A DNA stretch of 64,000 nucleotides, taken from Pseudomonas helmanticensis (GTDB lineage Bacteria > Pseudomonadota > Gammaproteobacteria > Pseudomonadales > Pseudomonadaceae). The stretch is from the NCBI RefSeq assembly GCF_900182985.1, contig NZ_FXUY01000001.1, positions 1,364,001-1,428,000 on the forward strand. Direction: 5' to 3'. Shown in pieces: positions 34,830 to 42,958 of the stretch. Position numbers and translations under genes: made by a program. Under the pieces are notes generated by a model. It was not told the origin of the DNA and did not search any database. It saw only the letters and a program-made list of their open reading frames with translations. Each line of letters begins with the position of its first letter. Position 1 is the stretch's first letter.

Positions 34830-35876
34830 ATGTCCGTCACGCGTTTCCGCTGGCTGCCCGGTCTGTTGCTCAGTGCCGCGCTGCCGCTGTTTGCCCATGC
34901 TGCCACTGAGGCAACGTCTGCCGAAGGCCCGGCTTACGGGCCAGAGCTGCAAGGCTTTGAATACCCCTACACGCTGAAACACTTCGCCTTCCAGTCCCAG
35001 GGCAAATCGTTGCAGATGGGTTACATGGATGTCGCTGCCCACGGTAAGGCCAACGGTCGCACCGTGGTGCTGCTGCACGGCAAGAATTTTTGCGCGGCGA
35101 CCTGGGACAGTTCGATCAAGGCTTTGAGTGAAGCCGGTTTTCGGGTGATTGCCCCGGACCAAATCGGTTTCTGCACCTCCAGCAAACCAGACAATTATCA
35201 ATACAGCTTTCAGCAACTGGCGACCAACACCCAGCAATTGCTCAAGGCGCTGGGTATTCAGAAGGCTACCCTGCTCGGCCATTCCACCGGCGGCATGCTC
35301 GCCACCCGTTATGCGTTGCTGTTTCCCGAGCAGGTCGAGCAACTGGCGCTGGTCAACCCGATTGGCCTGGAAGACTGGAAAGCCCTCGGCGTGCCTTATC
35401 GCACCGTCGATCAGTGGTATCAGCGCGAGTTGAAAGTCAGCGCTCAAGGCATCCGTGATTACGAGCGCAGCACCTATTACGATGGTCGCTGGAAGCCCGA
35501 ATTCGATCGCTGGGTCGACATGCTCGCCGGCCTCAGCAAGGGGCCGGGCAAGATCCAGGTCGCGTGGAACTCGGCGCTGATCTACGACATGATTTTCACC
35601 CAGCCGGTGTACTACGAGTTCAAGGACCTGAAGATGCCGACGCTGTTGCTGATCGGCACCTCCGACACCACGGCCATCGGCAAGGACCTCGCGCCACCTG
35701 AGGTGAAAGCCAGAATCGGTCACTACGAGGTGCTCGGCAAACAAGTGGCCAAGCTGATCCCGCAGTCGACGCTGGTAGAGTTTCCCGGCATGGGCCACGC
35801 GCCACAAATGGAAGAACCGGCGCAGTTCCACAAGGCGCTGCTCGGCTGGCTGAACACAACCAATCCCGTTCGTTGA
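34830..35876 (+). CDS. Secreted alpha/beta hydrolase
   Basis: The 348-residue protein has a signal peptide (RFRWLPGLLLSAALPLFAHA) and an alpha/beta hydrolase fold: the oxyanion segment LLHGKNFCAATW, nucleophile elbow GHSTGG, and a C-terminal His in PGMGHAPQMEEP. The acid Asp is probably in LLIGTSDTTAIG. It acts in the periplasm or outside on an unknown ester or amide. The ATG at 34830 follows TGGAG at 9 nt. The dehydrogenase gene begins 13 nt after its stop. Confidence 0.85.
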   Translation: MSVTRFRWLPGLLLSAALPLFAHAATEATSAEGPAYGPELQGFEYPYTLKHFAFQSQGKSLQMGYMDVAAHGKANGRTVVLLHGKNFCAATWDSSIKALSEAGFRVIAPDQIGFCTSSKPDNYQYSFQQLATNTQQLLKALGIQKATLLGHSTGGMLATRYALLFPEQVEQLALVNPIGLEDWKALGVPYRTVDQWYQRELKVSAQGIRDYERSTYYDGRWKPEFDRWVDMLAGLSKGPGKIQVAWNSALIYDMIFTQPVYYEFKDLKMPTLLLIGTSDTTAIGKDLAPPEVKARIGHYEVLGKQVAKLIPQSTLVEFPGMGHAPQMEEPAQFHKALLGWLNTTNPVR

Positions 35877-35889
35877 TGAGGTAAGGCTG

Positions 35890-36843
35890 ATGGCGGTGCA
35901 GATTGCAGTAATCGATGACTGGCAGGACGTGGCCCGCGACGTTGTCGACTGGTCGCTACTCGACAGCATCGGTGAAGTGACGTTCGAGCATGACTACCCG
36001 GCGGACAACGCCACCCTGGCCGCGCGCCTGGGCAAATATCAGGTCATCTGTGTGATGCGCGAACGCACGCGCTTCGATGCCGATCTGTTGGCGCGTTTGC
36101 CTAATCTGAAACTGCTGGTGACCGGTGGCATGCGCAATGCTGCACTGGATCTGCCGGCGGCAGCAAAACTCGGCATCCAGGTCTGCGGCACCGACAGTTA
36201 CAAGCATGCGGCGCCGGAACTGACCTGGGCGCTGATCATGGCGGCCACGCGCAATCTGCTTGCTGAAGCCAACGCTCTGCGCGCCGGGCAATGGCAACAA
36301 GGGCTGGGCGGCGACCTGCATGGCAAGACTCTGGCCATTCTCGGTTTGGGCAGTATTGGCCAGCGTGTCGCGCAGTTCGGCCAAGTGTTTGGCATGCGCG
36401 TGATTGCCTGGAGCGAAAACCTCACCGCCGAACGCGCGCAGCAGGTTGGCGTGACCTATGTCAGCAAGCAGCAACTGTTCGAGCAGGCTGATGTGCTTTC
36501 GGTGCATCTGGTGCTCAGCGAGCGCAGTCGCGGGCTGGTCGATGCACAGGCACTGGCCTCGATGAAAGCCACAGCATTGCTGGTGAACACGGCGCGCGGG
36601 CCGATTGTCGATGAACCGGCGCTGATCAAGGCGTTGCAGAAGCGGCAGATCGCCGGCGCGGCGCTGGATGTTTTCGCTGAAGAGCCGCTACCAGCGCTGC
36701 ACCCTTTTCGCACACTGGATAACGTACTGGCGACACCGCACGTGGGGTATGTCAGCCGACAGAACTATCAACAGTTCTTTTCGCAAATGATCGAGGATAT
36801 TCAAGCCTGGGCGACGGACAAGCCAATTCGCCTGTTGAATTAA
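35890..36843 (+). CDS. D-isomer-specific 2-hydroxyacid dehydrogenase
   Basis: This 317-residue NAD(P)-dependent enzyme of the phosphoglycerate dehydrogenase-like family has a Rossmann loop ILGLGSIGQRVA. The catalytic residues are Arg in VNTARGPIVDE, Glu in DVFAEEPLP, and His in TPHVGYVSR. The substrate-binding part is the split N- and C-terminal domain. The 2-hydroxyacid is unknown. AGGT/AAGG precedes the ATG, and it is closely linked to the hydrolase gene upstream. Confidence 0.85.
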   Translation: MAVQIAVIDDWQDVARDVVDWSLLDSIGEVTFEHDYPADNATLAARLGKYQVICVMRERTRFDADLLARLPNLKLLVTGGMRNAALDLPAAAKLGIQVCGTDSYKHAAPELTWALIMAATRNLLAEANALRAGQWQQGLGGDLHGKTLAILGLGSIGQRVAQFGQVFGMRVIAWSENLTAERAQQVGVTYVSKQQLFEQADVLSVHLVLSERSRGLVDAQALASMKATALLVNTARGPIVDEPALIKALQKRQIAGAALDVFAEEPLPALHPFRTLDNVLATPHVGYVSRQNYQQFFSQMIEDIQAWATDKPIRLLN

Positions 36844-36863
36844 TTTGCCTGACACCGCACCTG

Positions 36864-36946
36864 TGTAGGAGCTGCCGAAGGCTGCGATCTTTTGATGTTG
36901 TTTTTAAGATCAAGATCAAAAGATCGCAGCCTTCGGCAGCTCCTAC
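36864..36946. repeat. REP palindrome family A, complete pair
   Basis: Inverted arms TGTAGGAGCTGCCGAAGGCT and AGCCTTCGGCAGCTCCTACA are perfect over 20 bp and carry inner GATCTTTTGAT / ATCAAAAGATC. Confidence 0.88.
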
Positions 36947-37364
36947 AGGGGTCACCTGATCAACAAACTGTTCGCACCACAACAGTGCACCCGCACTTCT
37001 CGCTAGCACAAAATCGTGACCGCCCAGTCACCGTTTTGGCCCCTCCCGCTAAAAAAACCTGCACTTCGTCGGTGCGTTTGCCCCTCCCGAGCACGGTTGT
37101 CGTTAACGGCAAACCGATTGTCGAACAATTTACCCATTTGCTCTGGCCCGCTCTAGGATCTGGCCTAGACTGGTTTTTTCGGGGTTCGACCTGCCGGTCA
37201 TATTGCGGAAAAAAACTCGAAACTTTTGCACGAAGCGGCAGGTCATCTGAAAGGCAGGGCCAAAGCGACTGGTGCAATCCTTGCAACGGCCCGATCACCC
37301 ATTCTGCTTGCGCGTGTTGGGTAGCGTTTGCTCACCGATGCCGGGCGTGATTGCGCTCGCGGTA
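36947..37364 (+). other. Gene-free leader region upstream of glgA
   Basis: About 420 bp between two REP palindromes contain no credible gene. The stretch should hold the glgA-treZ-malQ-treY promoter. It includes several runs of A and T (CTAAAAAAACC, GGTTTTTTCGG, GGAAAAAAAC). A GAAACTT...TCTGA pair at 37219-37250 is spaced too widely (20 nt) for a convincing AlgU promoter. Confidence 0.5.
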
Positions 37365-37439
37365 TGTAGGAGCTGCCGCAGGCTGCGATCTTTTGATCCT
37401 TGCAAAAGCCAAAGATCGCAGCCTTCGGTAGCTCCTACA
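37365..37439. repeat. REP palindrome family A, complete pair (short spacer)
   Basis: Inverted arms TGTAGGAGCTGCCGCAGGCT and AGCCTTCGGTAGCTCCTACA enclose a shortened centre. It ends 40 nt before the glgA start. Confidence 0.85.
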
Positions 37440-37479
37440 GGGAATGAGAAGAATCAGATCAATAACACGGGAGATTCAT

Positions 37480-39066
37480 ATGATCAGTGCGGCATTGGAT
37501 ATTCAGGGAGAGCGTGCTCAACAGTCAGTTGGCGAAGCGAGCACCGTCAGCGTTCCCGGCAGCCGACAGATCAACGTCCCCGGCACCAAGACGCTGACTC
37601 CGGTTGCGAGTCAGAATCCCAACAAGAAGAAAGTGTTGTTCGTGACCTCGGAAATCGCCGATCTGGTCAAGACCGGCGGTCTGGGTGACGTGTCCGCCGC
37701 CCTGCCCCGCGCCATGGCGCACCTGCATGACGTGCGCGTGCTGATTCCCGGTTACCCGCAAGTGATGCACAGCGAGAACCCGATCCACATCATCGGCGAA
37801 CTCGGCGGCCATGCTGCGCTGCCACCGTGCCAGATCGGTCGCATGGACATGCCGGACGGCCTGGTGATTTACGTGCTGATCTGCCCTGAACTCTACGAGC
37901 GTGAAGGTTCGCCCTACGGCGCCAACAACGGTCGCGACTGGCCGGACAACCACATTCGTTTCGCCCGCCTCGGTCTGGCCGCTGCCGACATTGCCGCCAA
38001 CCTTGCGCAAATCCACTGGTGCCCGGATCTGGTGCACGCCCATGACTGGCCGGCCGGCCTGGCCCCGGCATATATGCACTGGCGAGGGCAGCGCACGCCA
38101 ACACTGTTCACTATTCACAACCTTGCCTATCAAGGCGTGACCAGCCTCGGCTCTTGCCCTGAGCTGGGTATTCCCGCGCATGCCCTGCAACAGGAAGGGA
38201 TGGAGTTCTACGGCAAGATGTCGTTCCTCAAGGCCGGCATGGCCTATTCGAGCCACATCACCACCGTCAGCGCGACTTATGCTCAGGAAATCACCACCCC
38301 GGATTTCGGCTGTGGCCTCGACGGTTTTCTGGCCGCCAAGACCCAGCAAGGCTTGCTCAGCGGTATTCCCAACGGCATCGATGAGAGCTGGGACGCGGCC
38401 ACCGATCCACACCTGTTCGCACCGTTCGCCATTGGTGACTGGGAAGGCAAAGCCGTCAACGCCGCCCACGTCCGCGACCTGTTTGAACTGAATGACTCCG
38501 AAGGCCCGTTGTTCGCTGTGGTGTCACGCTTGGTCTATCAGAAAGGCCTCGACCTGACCCAGGCCGTTTCCGAGTACATCGTACAAAACGGCGGCCAGAT
38601 CGCGATCATCGGTCGCGGCGAGCCGGAGGAAGAACAGGCCATGCGTGAACTGGCACTGCGCTTTCCCGGGCAGATCGGTGTGCGCATCGGCTTCAATGAA
38701 ACCGACGCCCGACGCATGTTCGCCGGCAGCGATTTCCTGCTGATGCCATCGCGTTATGAACCTTGCGGCCTGAGCCAGATGTACGCCCAGCGCTTCGGCT
38801 CGTTGCCGGTGGCGCGCAATACCGGCGGGCTGGCCGACACCATTGAAAACGGTGTCACCGGGTTCCTTTTCGACGAATCCACCGCTGAAAGTTACCAAGA
38901 AGCCCTGAGCCGTGCGTTCAAGGTTTTCGCCTTTCCAGAGCTGCTCAATGCCATGCGTTGCCGCGCGATGGCGGCGCCGTTCAACTGGTGCAAAGCGGTT
39001 GAACCGTACGCCGAACTCTACGAACAACTGGTGGCCAAGGCCTTGGGCAAAGCGATTCACAAGTAA
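37480..39066 (+). CDS. glgA: Glycogen synthase GlgA (GT5)
   Basis: The 528-residue glucosyltransferase has the N-terminal substrate loop KTGGLGD at residues 64-70, HAHDWPAGLAP, and the C-terminal PSRYEPCGLSQMYAQRFGSLP catalytic region. It extends alpha-1,4-glucan from a nucleotide-glucose. About 50 residues (rich in Ser, Pro and Thr) precede the usual start KKVLFVTSE, longer than the E. coli enzyme. The ATG at 37480 follows GGGAG. It leads the glgA-treZ-malQ-treY operon. No glgC is in the window, so the donor supply is unclear. Confidence 0.92.
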   Translation: MISAALDIQGERAQQSVGEASTVSVPGSRQINVPGTKTLTPVASQNPNKKKVLFVTSEIADLVKTGGLGDVSAALPRAMAHLHDVRVLIPGYPQVMHSENPIHIIGELGGHAALPPCQIGRMDMPDGLVIYVLICPELYEREGSPYGANNGRDWPDNHIRFARLGLAAADIAANLAQIHWCPDLVHAHDWPAGLAPAYMHWRGQRTPTLFTIHNLAYQGVTSLGSCPELGIPAHALQQEGMEFYGKMSFLKAGMAYSSHITTVSATYAQEITTPDFGCGLDGFLAAKTQQGLLSGIPNGIDESWDAATDPHLFAPFAIGDWEGKAVNAAHVRDLFELNDSEGPLFAVVSRLVYQKGLDLTQAVSEYIVQNGGQIAIIGRGEPEEEQAMRELALRFPGQIGVRIGFNETDARRMFAGSDFLLMPSRYEPCGLSQMYAQRFGSLPVARNTGGLADTIENGVTGFLFDESTAESYQEALSRAFKVFAFPELLNAMRCRAMAAPFNWCKAVEPYAELYEQLVAKALGKAIHK

Positions 39067-39080
39067 CAGGGAGGTCAACG

Positions 39081-40883
39081 ATGCCGTTACGGTCTACTGA
39101 AAACTGGCCCCACGGCGCGATCATGCTGGACGCCGAACACACGCAATTTGCGCTGTGGGCGCCGGATGCGTTTTACGTCAGTGTCGAGCTGGACAATGGC
39201 CAGTCGCTGCCGATGCTGCCGCAGGCAGACGGCTGGTTCGTGATCAAGACCCGCTGTCCGGCGGGTACGCGTTATCGCTACAACATCGACGGCGAACTGG
39301 AGGTGCCCGACCCGGCCTCCAGAGCGCAGGACGGCGACCTCGACCGCCATAGCGTGGTGGTCGATCCGCTGGCCTACGCATGGCGACACAGTGCCTGGCA
39401 CGGTCGGCCGTGGAGCGAAGCGGTGATCTACGAATTGCACGTTGGTGCGCTCGGCGGTTTTGCCGAAGTCGAACAACATCTGGCGCGCCTCGCGGGGCTT
39501 GGCATCACCGCCATCGAACTGATGCCGCTGGCGCAGTTCCCCGGCGAACGCAACTGGGGTTACGACGGTGTCTTGCCCTACGCACCGCAAGCCTCCTACG
39601 GCACCCCGGAACAACTCAAACACCTGATCGACAGCGCTCACGGCCACGGCTTGGCGGTCATTCTCGATGTGGTTTACAACCACTTCGGCCCTGACGGCAA
39701 TTACCTGCACCGATACGCCAAAGGCTTTTTTCGCGAGGATAAACATACGCCGTGGGGCGCAGCGATCGATTTTCGCCGCACCGAAGTGCGCGAATTCTTT
39801 ATCGAAAACGCCCTGATGTGGTTGCTCGAATACCGCTTCGACGGACTGCGCCTGGATGCCGTGCATGCCATCGAAGACCCGGATTTCCTCACGGAGATGG
39901 CCCAGCGCATCCGCGCGCAGATCGACCCGAGCCGGCATGTGTGGCTGACCGTGGAAAACGAACTCAACCAGTCGAGCCTGCTCGAATACGATTACGACGC
40001 GCAGTGGAACGACGACGGCCATAACGCCCTGCACGTCTTGCTCACCGGCGAAACCGACGCCTATTACGCCGACTACGCCGCGCAACCGACCGAACAACTG
40101 GTGCGCTGCCTGAGCCAGGGTTTTGTATTCCAGGGTCATATCACCCGCCACGGCGAACCGCGCGGCGAGCCGAGCGAGCACCTGCCGTCGACGGCGTTCG
40201 TGCTGTTCCTGCAAAACCACGATCAGATCGGCAACCGCGCGTTCGGCGAGCGCCTGCATCAATTGGCCGACCCACGCGCAGTGCAGGCCGCGACAGTGCT
40301 GTTGCTGCTGTCGCCGATGATTCCGCTGATGTTCATGGGCGATGAATTTGCCGCCGAGCAACCGTTCCTGTTTTTCACCAGTCACCACGGTGAACTGGCC
40401 GAACGGGTGCGCGAGGGGCGACGCAGTGAATTCGCCGCGTTCAGCGCCTTCACCGATCCGCACAAGCGCGAGCAGATTCCCGACCCGAATGCCGAACAAA
40501 CCTTCCACGCCTCGCAGCCAAGGTTGATCGGCACTGGCAGCGCAAAACAGCAGGAAACCTTCGCGCTGTACCAAAAGCTCCTGCAATTTCGCCATCAATA
40601 CATCATTGCGCATCTGTCCGGTACGCAAGCGCTCGGCGCGCATATGCTCGGTTATGGCGCGGTCAGTGCGCGCTGGCGCCTGGGCGACGGCAGCGAGCTG
40701 CGAATTGACCTGAACCTCAGCGACACGCCAGTGGTCAACCCTCCACAGACCGACGCCGTGTGGCTGTTTCAACAGCCGCCCGTTGCGGCGCTGTCGGAGC
40801 CGGGCCAACTGCCGGCGTATTGCGCGCTTGTCAGCCTCACGGCCGCAACCCCTTTGCAACCTCTGGATGGAGAGCGCCTATGA
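39081..40883 (+). CDS. treZ: Maltooligosyltrehalose trehalohydrolase TreZ
   Basis: This 600-residue GH13 enzyme releases trehalose from maltooligosyltrehalose in the cytosol. It has an N-terminal E-set beta domain (ALWAPDAFYVSVELDNG) followed by the TIM barrel. The nucleophile is Asp259 (DGLRLDAVHAI), the acid/base Glu292 (TVENELNQS), and the third carboxylate Asp381 (QNHDQIGNR). GERNWGYDGV is diagnostic for TreZ and branching-enzyme relatives. GGGAGG precedes the ATG, 14 nt after glgA. The malQ start overlaps its stop. Confidence 0.93.
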   Translation: MPLRSTENWPHGAIMLDAEHTQFALWAPDAFYVSVELDNGQSLPMLPQADGWFVIKTRCPAGTRYRYNIDGELEVPDPASRAQDGDLDRHSVVVDPLAYAWRHSAWHGRPWSEAVIYELHVGALGGFAEVEQHLARLAGLGITAIELMPLAQFPGERNWGYDGVLPYAPQASYGTPEQLKHLIDSAHGHGLAVILDVVYNHFGPDGNYLHRYAKGFFREDKHTPWGAAIDFRRTEVREFFIENALMWLLEYRFDGLRLDAVHAIEDPDFLTEMAQRIRAQIDPSRHVWLTVENELNQSSLLEYDYDAQWNDDGHNALHVLLTGETDAYYADYAAQPTEQLVRCLSQGFVFQGHITRHGEPRGEPSEHLPSTAFVLFLQNHDQIGNRAFGERLHQLADPRAVQAATVLLLLSPMIPLMFMGDEFAAEQPFLFFTSHHGELAERVREGRRSEFAAFSAFTDPHKREQIPDPNAEQTFHASQPRLIGTGSAKQQETFALYQKLLQFRHQYIIAHLSGTQALGAHMLGYGAVSARWRLGDGSELRIDLNLSDTPVVNPPQTDAVWLFQQPPVAALSEPGQLPAYCALVSLTAATPLQPLDGERL

Positions 40884-42958
40884 GCGATGCGCAACTGGAA
40901 ATTCTCGCCAGCCGAGCCGGCCTTGCCGTCGACTGGATCGACGCCAATGGTCGCCCGCAAAAAGTCGCCCCGGCGGTACTGCGCAACGTCCTCATCGGAT
41001 TGGGCCACCCCGCCAGCACGGCGCAGGAAATCGACGCCAGCCTGCTCGAACTGCAAGCCGTGCAGCAAGACCGCCATCTACCGCCGCTGCTCACCAGCGA
41101 TGTCGGCGTCGGCCTTGATCTGGCGCGTTACTTCGCACCGCAAACACCTTGTGAAATCCACCTCGAAGACGGTTCACGGCTGAACCTCAAACTTGACAGC
41201 GAAGCGGTCTTGCCCGGCCTGATCCCGGTCGGATATCAGCAAGTGCACATTGCCGATCAATATTTCACGCTGGCCGTGGCCCCGGAACGCTGCTTCAGCG
41301 TCGGTGATGCGGTCGACAATCCGATCCCGCGCGCCTGGGGCCTGAGCGTGCAACTGTATTCGTTGCGCCGCCCCGGCGACGGCGGCTTCGGTGACACTCA
41401 GGCGCTGGAAGAACTCGTCCGCGTTGCCGGTGAGCGCGGCGCCGAAGCGTTGGCGATCAGCCCGCTGCATGCGATGTTCAGCGCCGACACCGGCCGTTAC
41501 AGCCCTTACTCGCCGTCCAGCCGCCTGTTCCTCAACTCACTTTACGCCGCCCCGGGGGCCATTCTCGGCGAGCGAGCCCTGCGCGATGCCATCGACGCCA
41601 GCGGTCTGGCCGAAACATTCGCGCAACTGGAAGATTTGAAACTGATCGACTGGCCCACCGCTGCCGAGGCCAAACAGCAACTTCTGCACGCCTTGTATGA
41701 AGGCTTTATTGCCGGCGATCACCCATTGCACCCGGACTTTGCCAGTTTCCGTCATAGCGGTGGCGAAGCCCTGGAAAACCACTGCCGCTTCGAAGCGATC
41801 CAGGAAATGCGCGCCGCCCGGGGTGAGAGCCTCGACTGGCGCCAATGGCCGGCGCACTGGCATGACCCGCGCGGCGCCGCGCTGGAAGCCTTCGCCGAAG
41901 AATACGCCGAACGCATCGGCTACTTTGCCTTTTGCCAATGGCTGATCCATCGCTGCCTGGAGCGTGCGCAAACCGCCGCCCGCAGCGCTGGCATGGGCAT
42001 TGGCCTGATCGCGGATCTGGCGGTCGGGGCCGATGGCGCCGGCAGTCAGGCCTGGAGTTTTCAGGATGAGTTGCTCGCCTCGCTCACCGTCGGTGCTCCG
42101 CCGGATATCCTCAACCGTTCCGGTCAGGGCTGGGGGATTTCCGCGTTTTCCCCTGAGGGTCTGATCCGCAATGGTTTCCGCGCTTTCATCGACATGCTCC
42201 GGGCCAATTTCGCCCACGCGGGCGGTCTGCGCATCGACCACGTGATGGGCCTGCAACGCCTGTGGGTGATTCCCAACGGCGCGCTGCCCGCCGACGGCGC
42301 CTATCTGTATTACCCGGTCGATGACCTGCTGCGGCTGCTGACCCTCGAATCCCATCGCCATCAAGCGATCGTCCTCGGTGAAGACCTCGGCACCGTGCCC
42401 GATGGCCTGCGCGAGAAACTCATCGCCCGCTCGATGCTCGGCATGCGCGTGCTGTTGTTCGAACAGGACAACTGCCACTTCAAACCCATCCTCGACTGGC
42501 CGGACAACGCCCTCGCAACCACCAGCACCCACGACCTGCCGACAATCAATGGCTGGTGGCATGGCCGCGACATCGACTGGAACGCCCGACTGGGTTTTGT
42601 CGATGCCAACGGCGAAATCGAATGGCGTCATCATCGCCAGCGTGAGCGCGAAGGCCTGCGCAGTGCCTTGAGCCAGGACCCGCAAAACTTTCGCGAGGAA
42701 TCCCACGAAGCCGATCAAGTGGTCGACGCTGCGGTGCGTTTCCTCGGCCATACCCGCGCGCCACTGGTGCTGCTGCCGCTGGAAGATGCGCTGGGTATCA
42801 ACGAACAGGCGAACCTGCCCGGCACCGTCGACACGCACCCGAACTGGTCGCGGCGCCTGCCCGGCACCAGTGAAGCCTTGCTCGACGGTGCCGATGCAGC
42901 GCGGCGGCTTGAGTTGCTGGCGTGCGCACGCCTCCAGGCTGCCGAGCGTGACCAATGA
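40880..42958 (+). CDS. malQ: 4-alpha-glucanotransferase MalQ
   Basis: This 692-residue GH77 amylomaltase transfers maltodextrin segments between chains, reshaping linear glucans for TreY. The family's motifs are present: the nucleophile in GGLRIDHVMGLQRLW, the acid Glu in VLGEDLGTVPDGL, and STHDLPTINGWW. The ATG overlaps the treZ stop (ATGA), with GGAGAG upstream; the longer open frame begins inside treZ and is not used. The treY start in turn overlaps its TGA, indicating tight translational coupling. Confidence 0.92.
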   Translation: MSDAQLEILASRAGLAVDWIDANGRPQKVAPAVLRNVLIGLGHPASTAQEIDASLLELQAVQQDRHLPPLLTSDVGVGLDLARYFAPQTPCEIHLEDGSRLNLKLDSEAVLPGLIPVGYQQVHIADQYFTLAVAPERCFSVGDAVDNPIPRAWGLSVQLYSLRRPGDGGFGDTQALEELVRVAGERGAEALAISPLHAMFSADTGRYSPYSPSSRLFLNSLYAAPGAILGERALRDAIDASGLAETFAQLEDLKLIDWPTAAEAKQQLLHALYEGFIAGDHPLHPDFASFRHSGGEALENHCRFEAIQEMRAARGESLDWRQWPAHWHDPRGAALEAFAEEYAERIGYFAFCQWLIHRCLERAQTAARSAGMGIGLIADLAVGADGAGSQAWSFQDELLASLTVGAPPDILNRSGQGWGISAFSPEGLIRNGFRAFIDMLRANFAHAGGLRIDHVMGLQRLWVIPNGALPADGAYLYYPVDDLLRLLTLESHRHQAIVLGEDLGTVPDGLREKLIARSMLGMRVLLFEQDNCHFKPILDWPDNALATTSTHDLPTINGWWHGRDIDWNARLGFVDANGEIEWRHHRQREREGLRSALSQDPQNFREESHEADQVVDAAVRFLGHTRAPLVLLPLEDALGINEQANLPGTVDTHPNWSRRLPGTSEALLDGADAARRLELLACARLQAAERDQ

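Noticed and set aside
37219..37250. AlgU promoter upstream of glgA (GAAACTT...TCTGA)
   Set aside because: The spacer between the two boxes is 20 nt, too long for AlgU (16-17 nt).
39087..40859. 590-residue minus-strand frame opposite treZ
   Set aside because: It mirrors the treZ reading frame exactly and has no recognisable domain or start signal.
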